A DNA stretch of 64,000 nt from Acidobacteriota bacterium (GCA_018269055.1 JAFDVI010000020.1:248001-312000); one strand, 5' to 3'. Shown: positions 18,575-29,505, counted from the stretch's first letter. The notes: generated by a model not told the origin, from the sequence alone. Translations and numbers: made by a program.

Positions 18575-19677
18575 CCAGATCCAATTCCGAACTGAAAACT
18601 GCGTTGATTTGGACGGTTGCGTCGCGGCTTGCGTATTCAGTACTGGGCGCGCTGGCTGCGCCGTACCTGAAACTCAATTCAACGCTGATTCACAGCAACG
18701 ATTTGACCGACAACCTGATGCCGCACGAAGCGGGTTGGCCATATCGGTTGCTCGGCGTGTGGGAACGCTTCGATACGCTATGGTATGTGGAAATTTCCCG
18801 GCATGGGTACGCGCGGCCTGACGCTGTCGTTTTCTTCCCGCTATATCCACTGTTAATTCGTTTGTTGTCGGAAGCGATGTCGCCGCTGGCGGCGGCGTTG
18901 GTGATTTCGACCGTCGCGGCTTTCTTTGCCTTTTGGGGATTTCAAAAACTGTTGGCGTTGGATTTGCCGAAAGAAACGGTTAAACGCGCGTTGCTTTTTT
19001 TCGCGTTGTGGCCGACGGCGTTCATTTTGTTCGCCGGATATCCCGAATCGCTGCTGATCGCGTTGATGATTTGGGCGGTCTGGCACGCGCGAAACGGGCG
19101 CTGGTGGTTGGCGGGAATCCTGGGCTTGATGGCCGGGCTGACCAAAGCCGTTGGATTTTGCATCCTCGTTCCGCTGGCGGTGTTGGCGTTCAAAGAATGG
19201 CGCTGGCGCACCTGGCCAAGCTTTTTGCCATTGCTGGCGGCTCCGCTGGTGACGCTGGCGGTCTGGCTTTCGGGCCAGTCGCTGGCGTCTGATGCGTATC
19301 CGAAACATTGGCGCACGGAAATCGCGTTTCCATTGACGACGCTGTGGACAAGTTTGCGCGAAGCCTTTATGACGTTTGATGCCGTGTTGCTGCTGAATTT
19401 GCTGGCATTGGCGGTTGTTTTCATTCCTACCTTCCTCAAACGAATCCGATCCGAATACCTGCTGTTTTCCCTTTCTGCGCTGACGATGTTTCTGGCCAAG
19501 AAAACCGATCCGTTGCTGCAAAGTTCCAGCCGGTATGTGTTGGCGGTTTTCCCTGCATTTGGCAGCCTGGCGGTATTGATCAAACATCCTTTCCTGATTG
19601 CGCTCGGCCTGATCGTTTTGTGCCTGTTGCAGGTTTTGCTGCTGTGGTCATTTTTTGAGTGGGCCCTGGTTGTGTAA
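18571..19677 (+). CDS. PIG-V-like membrane mannosyltransferase family protein
   Basis: 368 residues, start overlapping the previous stop (ATGA). Eight or more membrane helices. The first loop has the WERFDTLWYVEISRHGYA motif with the acidic residue expected in GT-C enzymes, followed by VVFFPLYPLLIRLL; later FALWPTAFILFAGYPESLL and GLMAGLTKAVGF match bacterial relatives of the GPI mannosyltransferase PIG-V. Such enzymes use a polyprenyl-phosphate sugar donor at the outer face of the membrane. The acceptor is unknown. Confidence 0.75.
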   Translation: MTRSNSELKTALIWTVASRLAYSVLGALAAPYLKLNSTLIHSNDLTDNLMPHEAGWPYRLLGVWERFDTLWYVEISRHGYARPDAVVFFPLYPLLIRLLSEAMSPLAAALVISTVAAFFAFWGFQKLLALDLPKETVKRALLFFALWPTAFILFAGYPESLLIALMIWAVWHARNGRWWLAGILGLMAGLTKAVGFCILVPLAVLAFKEWRWRTWPSFLPLLAAPLVTLAVWLSGQSLASDAYPKHWRTEIAFPLTTLWTSLREAFMTFDAVLLLNLLALAVVFIPTFLKRIRSEYLLFSLSALTMFLAKKTDPLLQSSSRYVLAVFPAFGSLAVLIKHPFLIALGLIVLCLLQVLLLWSFFEWALVV

Positions 19678-19725
19678 AGAGGGTTTGAGCTTCAGCAAAA
19701 CTGGCGGCTATACTGCCCGCATCGT

Positions 19726-20862
19726 ATGAACCAGCTTGCGGGAATTTACATTCACATTCCGTTTTGCGACACGCGCTGTCATTATTGCAATTTTGCGACA
19801 GGCGGTTATGAATCCGATTTGGCGCGGCGGTACGTTGAAGCTTTGCGCACGGAAATCCAGCGCGCTGAAACCAAGCCGGAAATGCAGGCCGTGGATTCGA
19901 TTTACTTCGGCGGAGGCACACCGACGACGTTGACCGTGGAACAGCTTGGCGGAATCATTGAACTTTGCCGGGCGAAATTCGATGTTTCGCCGGATGCGGA
20001 AATCACCAGCGAGGCGAATCCTGGCACGATTTCTCAAGCGTTCTTGGAACGATTGCGTGCGACAGGAATTAACCGGTTGAGTTTTGGCGTGCAATCTTTT
20101 GACGATGGCGAACTCGAAATGATCGGGCGTTCGCACTCAGCGGAAGACGCTCGCCAAGCCGTGCGGCTGGCGCGAGCAGCAGGATTTGAAAACGTCAGCA
20201 TTGACCTGATTGCCGGGTTACCGGAACAAAAGATGGAAACGTGGCGGCGAAACCTGGAAGAAGCCTTCGCGCTGGAGCCGGATCATTTGTCCGTGTATTT
20301 GCTGGAGCTGTACAAGGACGCACCCCTGCTGCATCGCATCAACCGGGGCGAACTCAGAGCGATTGACGACGAACTGACCGTCGAAATGTACTTCGCGCTG
20401 AAAGATGAAGCGGAACGGCAGGGCTTTGACCATTACGAAATTTCCAACTGGGCGCGGCCCGGATTTGAATCGCGGCACAATTTGAAATACTGGACGGGAG
20501 CGCCGTACTGGGCGTTCGGCGTTTCCGCCGCCGGGTACGATGGCGCGCGGCGTTGGTCGAATACCCGCAACATTCACGAATACCTGGCGAAAATCGAAGC
20601 GGGCGCATCGCCCGTCACCGAAAGCGAAGAACTGGACGAAAACACGCGCCAAAGCGAAAATCTGTTCCTACGATTGCGGTTAAAAGAAGGTGTCAATTTG
20701 CGCGACCACGAACAACGCTTCGGCGTCCGTGTTACAGAGCGGTATTCGGAGGAACTCGTGCGGCTTGGCGAAGCAGGCTTAATCGAACTCGACAACGACA
20801 CACTGAAGATTTCGCGCGCCGGCACGGTGCTGGCCAACGAAGTCTTCGCAGCTTTTGTTTAA
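19726..20862 (+). CDS. hemW: HemW-like radical SAM protein
   Basis: 378 residues. The N terminus has [17 protein letters not shown], the CxxxCxxC cluster motif of the HemN/HemW group, then FGGGTPT and the SAM-contacting segments ([21 protein letters not shown]). A C-terminal HemN_C domain follows ([13 protein letters not shown]). It lacks the N-terminal extension of true coproporphyrinogen dehydrogenase HemN, so it is more likely the heme chaperone HemW. It is followed 4 bases later by the threonine aldolase gene. Confidence 0.88.
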   Translation: MNQLAGIYIHIPFCDTRCHYCNFATGGYESDLARRYVEALRTEIQRAETKPEMQAVDSIYFGGGTPTTLTVEQLGGIIELCRAKFDVSPDAEITSEANPGTISQAFLERLRATGINRLSFGVQSFDDGELEMIGRSHSAEDARQAVRLARAAGFENVSIDLIAGLPEQKMETWRRNLEEAFALEPDHLSVYLLELYKDAPLLHRINRGELRAIDDELTVEMYFALKDEAERQGFDHYEISNWARPGFESRHNLKYWTGAPYWAFGVSAAGYDGARRWSNTRNIHEYLAKIEAGASPVTESEELDENTRQSENLFLRLRLKEGVNLRDHEQRFGVRVTERYSEELVRLGEAGLIELDNDTLKISRAGTVLANEVFAAFV

Positions 20863-20866
20863 CGGT

Positions 20867-21904
20867 ATGGAACTCATTGATTTAAGAAGCGACACTATCA
20901 CAAAACCTACCGCAGCGATGCGCCGCGCGATGGCCGAAGCTGAGGTCGGCGACGATGTATACGGCGAAGACCCGACCGTTAACCGATTGCAGGAACGCGC
21001 GGCGGAATTGTTCGGCAAAGATGCTGCGCTGTTTGTTCCGTCGGGAACGATGGGCAATCAGATTTGCATCAAGCTGCATACGCGCCCCGGCACCGAAGTC
21101 ATTGTCGAAGCGCGCGCCCACATTTTGGATTATGAAATGGGAGCGGCAGCGGTGATTTCCGGCGTGATTCTGCGACCCGTGCGCGGGGAAAATGGCGTGC
21201 TCAATTGGGATTTGATCGCTCCGGCGCTTCGTTTGAACGCGCCGTATTACGTGACGCCGACTTCGTTGGTGGCGCTGGAAAATTCGCACAACATGGCGGG
21301 CGGAGCGGTGATGCCGATTTCCGTTTCCGCCAGAATTTGCGAACAGGCTCACGCGCTGGGATTGCCGGTTCATCTGGACGGAGCGCGCATTTTCAATGCG
21401 GCGCTGGCGCTCAACACGACGGTTGCCGAAATCGCCAGGCCGTTTGATTCAGTGATGTTCTGTTTGTCAAAAGGCCTGGGCGCGCCGGTCGGTTCGATGA
21501 TTGTTGGCAAAAAAGATTTCATCAAAGAAGCCATCAGCATTCGCAAAATGCTCGGCGGCGGCATGCGACAGGTCGGCGTGCTGGCAGCGGCGGGAATGAT
21601 CGCGCTGGAAGAATCGCCAAAGGCATTGGTCGAAGATCACGCCAACGCCAAACGCCTGGCCGAAGGCTTGGCCGAACTGCACGGCGTGAACATTGATCCC
21701 GAGCGCGTGCAAACCAACATTGCCATATTTGATATTGCGGCGACGGGAATGACGACAGCACAGATGTCTGCGGAATTGAAAACGCGCGGCGTATTGGCCA
21801 ACGGAATCAGCGCGCGCGAAATGCGTATGGTCACGCATTACGACGTCAGCCGCGAAGACATCGAACAGACAATCAAAATTACGAAAGAAATCCTTGGGAG
21901 GTAA
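20867..21904 (+). CDS. ltaE: Low-specificity L-threonine aldolase
   Basis: 345 residues from the ATG at 20867 ([15 protein letters not shown], the classical N terminus; an ATG four codons earlier is less likely). PLP-dependent fold type [39 protein letters not shown] and the lysine motif [15 protein letters not shown]. It cleaves L-threonine and L-allo-threonine to glycine and acetaldehyde. It starts 4 bases after hemW, so the two are co-transcribed. Confidence 0.9.
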   Translation: MELIDLRSDTITKPTAAMRRAMAEAEVGDDVYGEDPTVNRLQERAAELFGKDAALFVPSGTMGNQICIKLHTRPGTEVIVEARAHILDYEMGAAAVISGVILRPVRGENGVLNWDLIAPALRLNAPYYVTPTSLVALENSHNMAGGAVMPISVSARICEQAHALGLPVHLDGARIFNAALALNTTVAEIARPFDSVMFCLSKGLGAPVGSMIVGKKDFIKEAISIRKMLGGGMRQVGVLAAAGMIALEESPKALVEDHANAKRLAEGLAELHGVNIDPERVQTNIAIFDIAATGMTTAQMSAELKTRGVLANGISAREMRMVTHYDVSREDIEQTIKITKEILGR

Positions 21905-22135
21905 ACAGGACTGACAGGATTTTTCAGGATGTAGGCAAACAGACCAAAAGACAAAACTCATTTCATTTTCCATTTGTCAGTTTGCAATTGTCATTTATCA
22001 GTGTTTGCGCGCGCCTGCCGGAGCGATGACAAATGAAAATCAAATATGGGAAATGGAAAATGAAACTCCCAATTCGTTGTTTCTTGTGTATGTATTCCAA
22101 TCCTGAAAAGTCCTGTAAATCCTGTCGAAACGTCT
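21905..22135. repeat. Nested inverted repeats between ltaE and cmk
   Basis: The spacer is almost entirely repeat. Outer arms are of the ACAGGATTT type (21906-21930 and, inverted, 22099-22127). Inside them are inverted arms with a 7-base period: ATTTTCC, ATTTGTC, AGTTTGC, AATTGTC, ATTTATC (21965-21999) against GACAAAT, GAAAATC, AAATATG, GGAAATG, GAAAATG (22028-22062). The right outer arm ends 8 bases before the cmk start codon. Confidence 0.8.
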
Positions 22136-22822
22136 TTGTCGGAAAGAAAACCAATCATCGCCATTGACGGCCCGGCGGGCGCAGGCAAAAGCACGATTGC
22201 CAAAATGCTTGCGCGGCAGCTCGGTTATTTGTTCATCAACACGGGAGCGATGTATCGCGCCGTGGCCTGGAAAGCGTTGCAGCTTGGCGCGTCATTCGAC
22301 GCCACCGAGCAGGTCGGCAAACTTGCGGAAGATTCGTTGATTGAATTGACCGGATCGGTGGACGCCACACGCGTGTTGATTGACGGCCAGGACATTACGG
22401 ACGAAATCGTCAGCCCCGCCATCGGCCAGGCGGCGTCTGTCGTTTCCGCGATTCCGGCAGTGCGCCGGGCGTTGGTCGCTCGGCAACAGCAGATGGGACG
22501 ATCCGGCGGTGTGGTAATGGAAGGCCGCGACATCGGCACACAGGTCTTCCCGGATGCCGAATTCAAAATTTATCTGGACGCCACCAGCGAAGCGCGCGCG
22601 CAACGACGGTTTGACGAAGATAGCGTGCGAGGAACCGCCGTCGCTTCGTTGGAGCAAATGCAGTTTGAAATCGAAGAGCGCGATACCAGAGACAAAACCC
22701 GCGCCGATTCGCCGCTGGTTCAGGCCGATGACGCGGTTTACATTGACTCTTCAAGGCTGACAATTGAGGACGTCGTAACCAAAATTCTCCGCCTTGTGAA
22801 TCAAAAAACAGACAGTACCTGA
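22136..22822 (+). CDS. cmk: Cytidylate kinase
   Basis: 228 residues. The best start is a TTG at 22136, since no ATG or GTG exists between the upstream repeat and the P-loop. P-loop GPAGAGKST, then [28 protein letters not shown] and LID-region R residues ([15 protein letters not shown]) identify CMP kinase, which phosphorylates CMP and dCMP. No ribosome site is evident; the dispersed repeat runs to 22127 and may have replaced the original leader. Confidence 0.92.
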   Translation: MSERKPIIAIDGPAGAGKSTIAKMLARQLGYLFINTGAMYRAVAWKALQLGASFDATEQVGKLAEDSLIELTGSVDATRVLIDGQDITDEIVSPAIGQAASVVSAIPAVRRALVARQQQMGRSGGVVMEGRDIGTQVFPDAEFKIYLDATSEARAQRRFDEDSVRGTAVASLEQMQFEIEERDTRDKTRADSPLVQADDAVYIDSSRLTIEDVVTKILRLVNQKTDST

Positions 22823-22841
22823 ACACACACGGAGCACACAC

Positions 22842-23432
22842 ATGAAAAAAACTCTTGGCCAAACTGTGGGGATTGTCATCGTTGCATTCATCGTCGCCGC
22901 TGGAATTTTCCCGGATACGTTTCGCCACTTGGTGGACGTTGTTTCCTTTCCCTGGGCGTATTCGTTTCTTGGTAAACCGACCTTAACCGGCAATTGGCGA
23001 GGTCAGGTGAGTTTTGAAGGCAGACCCAGCCGCGAAATCAAATTGGAGATCGAACGCATGACGCTGGATACGCTCCGCGTCGAGCGCAATACAAAAAATT
23101 CCGCCCTGAATGTCGTGAATGATCATTATTCGATGCATGGATCATTTGCGGGAACGGCGGAAATGCCGGATGAATTGGGTGACCCAATCCATTACGAACT
23201 GTCGGGGAGCGCCAATCGTAGCGGATCGGAAGTTGTCATCAAACTGCGTGCGGTTGATAGAAAATTTGCTTCGCAAGTGCAACCGTTGCTGCAGGAGCTT
23301 ACAGGTTCCTGGAAAGGAAAGACGTTGGAGTTGAACGGCCAGTTTTCCATTGTTTTCTTTGACAGGGATGGGGCGATGCTCGATCTTGGTCAACCAACCC
23401 AGTTGGCATCCGCACAACTGACCCGACAATAA
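22842..23432 (+). CDS. Unknown membrane-anchored protein
   Basis: 196 residues. One N-terminal hydrophobic segment (about 9-21) serves as signal anchor. The rest looks like a beta-rich soluble domain starting LTGNWRGQVSFEGRPSREIK and ending in a repeat of similar logic (LTGSWKGKTLELNGQFSI). The W-x-G pattern suggests a lipocalin-like or calycin-like barrel, but this is only a resemblance. It follows cmk by 19 bases in the same direction. Confidence 0.55.
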   Translation: MKKTLGQTVGIVIVAFIVAAGIFPDTFRHLVDVVSFPWAYSFLGKPTLTGNWRGQVSFEGRPSREIKLEIERMTLDTLRVERNTKNSALNVVNDHYSMHGSFAGTAEMPDELGDPIHYELSGSANRSGSEVVIKLRAVDRKFASQVQPLLQELTGSWKGKTLELNGQFSIVFFDRDGAMLDLGQPTQLASAQLTRQ

Positions 23433-23544
23433 ATTCGATCTGGCCAGCGCTCTTTTGGCAAACCTCTGCGAATCGGGAAGCGTATCCGAAAGCAAATCGG
23501 AAGCGAATCTAAATCAGAACAAACAACATTGGGACACTCTTTTT

Positions 23545-23651
23545 TCGACAGGATTTACAGGATTGTGCAGGATTTTCAGAAACGCCAATTTCAACAAGGC
23601 TCCAAACAAGTTGGAATTCCGTTTATCCTGAAAATCCTGTTAATCCTGTCT
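23545..23651. repeat. Inverted repeat pair of the ACAGGATTT family
   Basis: Left arm 23547-23577 carries three CAGGATT words; the right arm 23622-23650 is its inverted relative (ATCCTG words). The remainder of the 284-base spacer (23433-23716) shows nothing I can name apart from the peptidase ribosome site AGGAG near 23707. Confidence 0.8.
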
Positions 23652-23716
23652 CAAAGTTTTTTGTTTTGATTTAGAACGAAAACGCTTTTCATCAAATCAA
23701 TCTTAGGAGATCAATC

Positions 23717-25420
23717 ATGACTCGGAAGAAATTTCTATCGGCAGTCTTGTTACTGTCCCTGGCGCTTTGCGGGTTGCCTGTCGGCGCACAACAAGCGCAA
23801 CCGGCCAAAGACGCCAACGACCCAATCGCACGCATCAAAGACGAAGGCATGAATCGTTCGCAAGTCATGCAAACGCTCAGTTATTTGACGGACGTGATCG
23901 GCCCGCGTTTGACGGCGTCGCCCAACCTGAAACGCGCCAACGAATGGACGCGCGACAAAATGAAAGAATGGGGACTGGAAAATGCGCACCTGGAAGCTTG
24001 GGGGCCGTTCGGACGCGGCTGGGCGCTGAAATCCTTTTCAGCGGAAGTCATCGCGCCGCAATCCTTCCCCCTGATCGCTTACCCGAAGGCCTGGTCGCCG
24101 GGAACCAATGGCGTCGTCACTGGCGATGTTGTTTACCTGGATGCTAAAGACGAAAAAGAACTCGACAAATACAAAGGCACGTTGAAAGGCAAAATCGTCA
24201 TCACCGCTCCGCTCATTGATGTTAAAGCCATCTTTGAAGCCCCCGGAACGCGTTTGACCGAAAAAGATTTGCTGCGGCTGGCCGATGCGCAGGACCCTGC
24301 CAAAGATCGTATGGGCGGCCCAATGGCACAAATGAACAATCCGCGCATGATGGAATTCATCAACGCGGCAATTTTGGATGCCAAGAAGCTGAATTTCCTG
24401 GTCAAGGAAGAAGCCGCGTTGGTGTTGTCGCCTTCGCGGGGCGGTAGCGGAGGAACAATTTTCGTTTCAGCCGCCGACGTTCCCAAAGAAATCAAACCAG
24501 ACCTGACTCCGATGCAAGCCGTGATGCAATTGTTCATGGGCCGCGTCAACGCGTACGACAAAAACGCTCCCAAAACCTTGCCGCAAGTAACCATTGCCGC
24601 CGAACATCACAACCGGCTTGTTCGCATGCTGCAAGCTGGGGAAAAGGTTCAGCTTCGCGTCAACCTGGATGTACAGTTTTACGATCAGGATTTGATGGCT
24701 TACAACACCGTCGCCGAAATTCCCGGCACTGACAAGAAAGATGAAATCGTGATGGTCGGCGCGCACATGGATTCGTGGCACAGTGGCACCGGCGCCACAG
24801 ACAACGGAGCCGGTTGCGCCGTCGCCATGGAAGCCGTCCGCATTTTGAAAGCCTTGAACCTGCAACCACGCCGAACAATTCGCGTCGGGTTGTGGAGCGG
24901 CGAAGAACAAGGCTTATTCGGATCGCGGGCTTACGTCAAAGACCACCTTGGTTCGCCTGCCGGAGCTAACACACCTGAGGCAGAAATGGCCGCGATGATG
25001 GGCGGCGGCGGCGGTGGAAAGATCAACACCAAACCTGATTACGACAAGTTTTCGGTGTACTTCAACCTGGACAACGGCACCGGCAAAATTCGCGGCGTGT
25101 ATTTGCAGGGCAACGAAGCCGTCCGTCCGATTTTCCGCGATTGGTTGACGCCGTTCCGCGACATGGGCGCGACGACGCTGAGCATTTCCAACACGGGCGG
25201 AACCGACCATCTGTCGTTTGACGGAATCGGCTTGCCGGGCTTCCAGTTCATCCAGGATCCTGTGGAATACGACACGCGCACGCACCATTCCAACATGGAC
25301 GTATTCGACCGTATTCAGGCTGACGATATGAAACAGGCTGCGACGATTATGGCGGCGTTTCTGTACAACGCTTCGACGCGAGAAGAAAAGATTCCGCGCA
25401 AACCATCCGCAGCGAAATAA
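23717..25420 (+). CDS. Secreted M28 family zinc peptidase
   Basis: 567 residues; TAGGAG precedes the ATG. Signal peptide to about residue 24 (LPVGAQQ). A PA-like insert domain occupies roughly 110-260. The M28 metal ligands are visible: AHMDSW (His, Asp), TDNGAG (Asp), [10 protein letters not shown] (Glu-Glu) and a later THHSNMD His; the [18 protein letters not shown] segment is typical of the group. It is a di-zinc aminopeptidase or carboxypeptidase acting outside the cytoplasm. Substrate preference cannot be read. Confidence 0.88.
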   Translation: MTRKKFLSAVLLLSLALCGLPVGAQQAQPAKDANDPIARIKDEGMNRSQVMQTLSYLTDVIGPRLTASPNLKRANEWTRDKMKEWGLENAHLEAWGPFGRGWALKSFSAEVIAPQSFPLIAYPKAWSPGTNGVVTGDVVYLDAKDEKELDKYKGTLKGKIVITAPLIDVKAIFEAPGTRLTEKDLLRLADAQDPAKDRMGGPMAQMNNPRMMEFINAAILDAKKLNFLVKEEAALVLSPSRGGSGGTIFVSAADVPKEIKPDLTPMQAVMQLFMGRVNAYDKNAPKTLPQVTIAAEHHNRLVRMLQAGEKVQLRVNLDVQFYDQDLMAYNTVAEIPGTDKKDEIVMVGAHMDSWHSGTGATDNGAGCAVAMEAVRILKALNLQPRRTIRVGLWSGEEQGLFGSRAYVKDHLGSPAGANTPEAEMAAMMGGGGGGKINTKPDYDKFSVYFNLDNGTGKIRGVYLQGNEAVRPIFRDWLTPFRDMGATTLSISNTGGTDHLSFDGIGLPGFQFIQDPVEYDTRTHHSNMDVFDRIQADDMKQAATIMAAFLYNASTREEKIPRKPSAAK

Positions 25421-25446
25421 AGCAAACGAGCCGACAAAAACTAAAG

Positions 25447-25627
25447 AAAAGCCCCAACGGGGCAAACTATAAAAGCCCGGTGCATCGCACCGGGTAACTG
25501 GCATTTTTTAGACAAGCCCCAACGGGGCGAAATAGGCAGACCTATTTCGCCCCGTTGGGGCTTGTCTTTTCTTTCCGACTTTCCCAGTGCAATGCACTGG
25601 GCTGCCATATTTGCCCCGTTGGGGCAG
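25447..25627. repeat. Composite palindromic repeat, family C
   Basis: A series of short perfect palindromes: GCCCCAACGGGGC, CCCGGTGCATCGCACCGGG, GCCCCAACGGGGC with its inverted copy, CCCAGTGCAATGCACTGGG, and GCCCCGTTGGGGC. The same order of modules occurs at 60405-60591. It fills the gap between the convergent M28 peptidase and hemC-hemD genes and may stop transcription both ways. Confidence 0.85.
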
Positions 25628-25655
25628 CTACCAAACGAAAAGCACTAACATCTAA

Positions 25656-27536
25656 TCAGCCTGCCTCAGCGGTTCTCAATTGCAAACTATCCATCGCCAA
25701 GGCGCGAACAACCGCTTCGGCGGTATGTTCTTTGGGCTGAATGTGAACCCCCAAGCCATGCAATTCGGCGGCTTCGGCGGTCACGGGGCCGATGCAGGCA
25801 ACGCGCGTGTTTGCCAACTGCGGCGTCAAATGATCGGTTTCCAGAATCGCCGCCAGATTCGCGACCGTCGAGGGGCTGGTGAAGATGATGTAATCGGCGT
25901 TGGATTCCTGAATCAACGTGCGCACTTCCCCGCTCGTCGTTGCGGGCAGAACGGTTTGATACGCTTCGACGACTTCCACGTAAACGCCGATTTTTTCCAT
26001 CGCCGGACGAATCACATCCAGCGTGATGTTCGACGCGGGCAGCAGCATTTTCGACCCGCGCAGCCGTTGGCTGACACCGAATCGTTTGATGAAATCTTCG
26101 ACCAATGCTTCCGCCGTGAAGCGTTCCGGCATCACGTCAACCAAGATGTTCTCTGCGCCCAGCGTTTCCGCCGTCTTTCGTCCAACCGCGCACACTTTGT
26201 GCGCCATCAACTCTGCGCGTCCGTGGCCGGTTTCATCCAACCGCCGCAAAAAATACTCGACGCCGTTGGAACTGGTGAACGCCAACCAATCGAACCAACT
26301 CAGTTTGGCCAGCGCGCTATCCATCTGTTCCCAACTGGCGGGCGGTTTAATTTCAATCGTCGGGCAAGCGATGACTTCCGCGCCCAGCTTTTCCAAAAAC
26401 CGAACCATTTCGCTGCTTTGCTTCGGCGAACGCGTGACGATCACTCTGCGCCCGGCCAGCGGATGTTCCGGTACGGAACGGGGAGCGGTAGCGACCTGGT
26501 TTCCTTTTCCGGAGGCGGCTGCTGGCGACTGTATTGGTCTTGCTGAAGCTGTTTGTCGAACCGGCGGAACATTCATCGGAGCAGATTCTCTCCCTTGAGC
26601 CTGCAACAAATCCCGCGCGCCAGCTTTTACCAAGGCGTCGGCCAATTGCCCACCGATGGCTTCCGCCTGATGCGCGGAGCCTTCCGCGTGCAGCCGGATC
26701 AACTGCTTTCCTTCGACATCGGCGACCAACCCTTCCAATCGTAATTGCTCTTCCCGCACCACGCCCAGCGCGGCAATCGGAACCGCGCAGCCCCCGCCAA
26801 GTTCGCGCAATACGGCGCGTTCGGCTTCGGTGGCATATCGCGTAGCCCAATGGTTCAGCGATTCCAGCAACAGATTCGTCCGCTGATCATCCACGCGAGA
26901 TTCAATGCCGAGCGCTCCCTGGCTGACGGCGGTCAGCATTTCCGCCGGGTCAATGCGCGCCGAAATGCGGTCGGCAAATCCCAATCGGATCAATCCCGCC
27001 GACGCCAGAATGATCGCGTCGTATTGGCCGTCGTCCAGCTTGCGCAATCGCGTGTCTACGTTGCCGCGCAATTCCAACACTTCCAGGTCGGGCCGCTGAT
27101 GCAGCAACTGCGCGCGACGGCGCAAACTGCTGGTGCCGACGCGCGCGCCTTGGGGCAAATCCCGAATCGCTTTGACCGTTCCGTGCAAGGCGGCGGAACA
27201 AATCAGTGCATCGCGCACGTCTACACGTTCGGTGATGGCGGCGAGATGCAATCCGTCTGGCAGCACCGTCGGCAAATCCTTCAGACTGTGAACGGCCAGA
27301 TCAATGCTGCGATTCAGCAAGGCTTCTTCGATCTCTTTGGTGAATACGCCCTTGCCTGCCCCGGCAAGTCCCGCCAGCGAGACTTCCTGCATCTTGTCGC
27401 CCGTGGTTTTGATGATCTCAATTTCGACCACCAAGCCCGGATGCAGACGTTCCAGTTCTTGTTTGATCCAGTTGGATTGCCACAGCGCCAGCTTGCTGCC
27501 GCGTGACCCGATAATCAGATTTGGCATGGCCTTCAT
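25656..27536 (-). CDS. hemCD: Fused porphobilinogen deaminase / uroporphyrinogen-III synthase
   Basis: 626 residues; an internal ATG three codons later is an equally plausible start. Residues 4-312 are HemC ([34 protein letters not shown], and ELGGGCAVP with the dipyrromethane-attachment Cys near 250). A low-complexity linker (about 315-360, rich in Ala, Pro and Ser) leads to HemD (about 363-615: [40 protein letters not shown]). The fusion would pass the unstable hydroxymethylbilane directly between the two active sites. Part of the linker (26483-26496 on the plus strand) shares a 14-base word with 17342-17355. Confidence 0.93.
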   Translation of the reverse strand: MKAMPNLIIGSRGSKLALWQSNWIKQELERLHPGLVVEIEIIKTTGDKMQEVSLAGLAGAGKGVFTKEIEEALLNRSIDLAVHSLKDLPTVLPDGLHLAAITERVDVRDALICSAALHGTVKAIRDLPQGARVGTSSLRRRAQLLHQRPDLEVLELRGNVDTRLRKLDDGQYDAIILASAGLIRLGFADRISARIDPAEMLTAVSQGALGIESRVDDQRTNLLLESLNHWATRYATEAERAVLRELGGGCAVPIAALGVVREEQLRLEGLVADVEGKQLIRLHAEGSAHQAEAIGGQLADALVKAGARDLLQAQGRESAPMNVPPVRQTASARPIQSPAAASGKGNQVATAPRSVPEHPLAGRRVIVTRSPKQSSEMVRFLEKLGAEVIACPTIEIKPPASWEQMDSALAKLSWFDWLAFTSSNGVEYFLRRLDETGHGRAELMAHKVCAVGRKTAETLGAENILVDVMPERFTAEALVEDFIKRFGVSQRLRGSKMLLPASNITLDVIRPAMEKIGVYVEVVEAYQTVLPATTSGEVRTLIQESNADYIIFTSPSTVANLAAILETDHLTPQLANTRVACIGPVTAEAAELHGLGVHIQPKEHTAEAVVRALAMDSLQLRTAEAG

Positions 27537-28173
27537 TAAACCAGCAGAAAAACCTCAACGCAAAGGCACGCGATCACTCTACCAGCTTCAAAAAGTAAAC
27601 GCCCCGCGCGCCGCCCGCGACGATCAAATCTCCGCGCATCGCGCAGCAAAACAACGGCCCATCGGCAAAAAAACGTAGCCAAGCATTCGCCGCTGTCAGC
27701 ATCCCAGACTTTGAGTATGCGGTCATCGGAAGCGGAGACGATGCGCTTGGAATCGGGAGAGAAGGCGCAGCCCCAGACAGAAGACGAATGTCCTTCGAGA
27801 GTGCGGAGCAAAGCCGGGTGTGGCCGGTCAGGTAATAGATGAACAGGCGCAATTAGTGGAGTCTTCAACATTTGTGCCAATTCCTCGATTGCTGCCCTCA
27901 AGTCAGGTGAATGCCGCAGCCGGGCCATCAGCGTGGATTCAATGTCCTTTTGAGTCCGGCAATGGTTGAACAGGTGGCCGGAATTGGCAAAACTCCGTAC
28001 CAGCGTCCGTAAAGAATCATCCGATGGTGCAACTGCCTGCGCTTTGCTCAGGTCTTTTTCCACCGACTGCGATTTCCGCAGCAAAGTCTTTTTGGCCAGA
28101 TAGCGCCAATCCTTGACCGTCGCCACCAATTCTTCTCTGCGGTTGGCTTCGATCAAATGGCCGGCTCAGTTCA

Positions 28174-28286
28174 GAGTACCGCCTTCAGGCGGCTGATTCC
28201 GGCTGAAGCCCGGGACTCAAAACAGTTATTGAGTACCGCCTTCAGGCCGCTGATTCCGGCTGAAGCCGGGACTCAAAACAGTTATT
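28174..28286. repeat. Tandemly doubled family A repeat
   Basis: Two units of 57 and 56 bases (28174-28230 and 28231-28286), each beginning GAGTACCGCCTTCAGG and ending in GGGACTCAAAACAGTTATT. On the minus strand the TTATT tail supplies the TAA that ends the NB-ARC reading frame. Confidence 0.85.
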
Positions 28287-28754
28287 GCGCCGCCAGATCG
28301 GCTTTGCGTTCGTCGCGCAGAAAGGTGCGGATCACGTCGTGCAGGCGAATGACGCGCGTGCCGAGGTCGAATTCCAGCAACAGCGCGGCGTGATACAGCC
28401 GGTCGCACAGATCGTCAGTGTCCAGATCGTCCAGCCGCCAGTATTTTTCCAGCGTCACCATCGGCACATAAATGTCTTCGGGAAAGATGGCCAGCTCGAA
28501 AAAGCGAGCGCGGTCTTCGTCGCTGATCTGATCCAAACTGACCGCCAGCGTCACTGAAACCGCCTGATTGCGTTCGACAGGATTGTTGGCGTCGAAGGCT
28601 TTCAGGCCGCGTTTGTCCAAGGCTCGATTGGCGTAAGTGATGGCGGCGGCAAGATCTTCGCCGGATTTGGTTCGGGTGCGCAACACACCATTGGCCAACC
28701 GCAACAACAACGGCCATTCTCCCAACCGAGCCGCCAGTTTGCGGAGTTCGTTCT

Positions 28755-28816
28755 GAGTACCGGCTTCAGCCGGAAGCAGTTGGATTGCTGATTCCTGTCG
28801 GCTGAAGCCGGGACTC
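28755..28816. repeat. Family A repeat inside the NB-ARC fragment
   Basis: Arms GAGTACCGGCTTCAGCCGG and GGCTGAAGCCGGGACTC. Read on the minus strand it adds ALSPGFSRQESAIQLLPAEA to the NB-ARC domain without a stop. Confidence 0.8.
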
Positions 28817-29315
28817 AAAGCGCTGCCGAGCAACGCAACGGCTTCGGATTCGCGCATCGCATCCACGGGAACTTCGGCAACTGCGTTGGGCAGGGTTTTC
28901 GAGTTGCGCGTGGTAATCAGCCGGGCGCAGCGTTCCCCGCCCTGCAAAAACAGGCGCAGGTGCGCGTGGTTCCACACGTCGTCAATCACCAGCAAAATAT
29001 CCCTGTCAGCCAGCAGTTCGCGGAATCGCGCGGCGATGGCTTCCGCGCCGGTGTAATCGGGTTTGTATCCGCACAAGACTTCGATCAATATCCAGAACTT
29101 TGGAGTTCAGATCGCGACCACCTTCCAGACTGACGCGATCCTGCCAGACGGTGAACTTTTCTTCGGTTAGAAGCCGTCGCAATCCGACCGCCGTCGGCTC
29201 GCCGTCTTTGCGAGCGTAAGAAACAAAAATGCCTTCGCGTTTTGCGTTCATAGCCGGTTTGGGAGCACGAGTGAATTACTGCTGAGTGCCAGCGAAACAA
29301 TACCACAACTTCATG

Positions 29316-29421
29316 CTGGGTACGCAGGCGTCCCGCCTGCAAACGCGAGCGTAGCGAGATTACAGGTTTGCTTGTAATCTCACTTCGTTCGCACCCGCAG
29401 GCGGGACGCCTGCGTACCCAG
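29316..29421. repeat. Long inverted repeat, CTGGGTACGC family
   Basis: Starts CTGGGTACGCAGGCGTCCCG and ends with the exact complement, with further pairing inside (GAGATTACA against TGTAATCTC). It occupies much of the 254-base gap between the TIR-gene remnant and moxR. The terminal word CTGGGTACGC is shared with the element at 36693-36824. Confidence 0.85.
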
Positions 29422-29505
29422 CGTTGTCGGGGTCTGCCTCTTTGAGTATAGTTGCGGCTCGAAACAGGAGTTCAAATCTAATCACAGGAGTTCAGCCCAT
29501 CACGC

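Larger units (their letters stand above)
27574..29251 (-). pseudogene. Decayed TIR / NB-ARC / WD40 (STAND-type) gene
   Basis: Pieces of one gene in three frames. 29251-29105 encodes the first half of a TIR domain (GIFVSYARKDGEPTAVGLRR, LEGGRDL). It then changes frame directly into mid NB-ARC (29088-28282): Walker B ILLVIDDVW and LITTRN are present, but the P-loop and second half of TIR are gone. A family A repeat sits in frame at 28755-28816. The NB-ARC frame stops at a TAA inside a doubled family A repeat (28174-28286), after which an APAF-type helical part resumes (HLIEANRREELVATV) and one WD40 unit (LEGHSSSVWGCAFSPDS). A run of seven A at 27667-27673 shifts the frame once more before the expected C terminus (DLIVAGGARGVYFLKLV). 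Intact relatives are sensor NTPases of signalling or antiphage defence; this copy is almost certainly dead. Confidence 0.85.

Noticed and set aside
27667-27673. Frameshift in seven A as proof that the STAND gene is dead
   Set aside because: A homopolymer indel may be a sequencing error; the pseudogene call rests instead on the missing P-loop, frame change and repeat-borne stop.
28174-28286. Possible CRISPR array
   Set aside because: Only two directly adjacent units without variable spacers, and each unit is an inverted-repeat element of family A.
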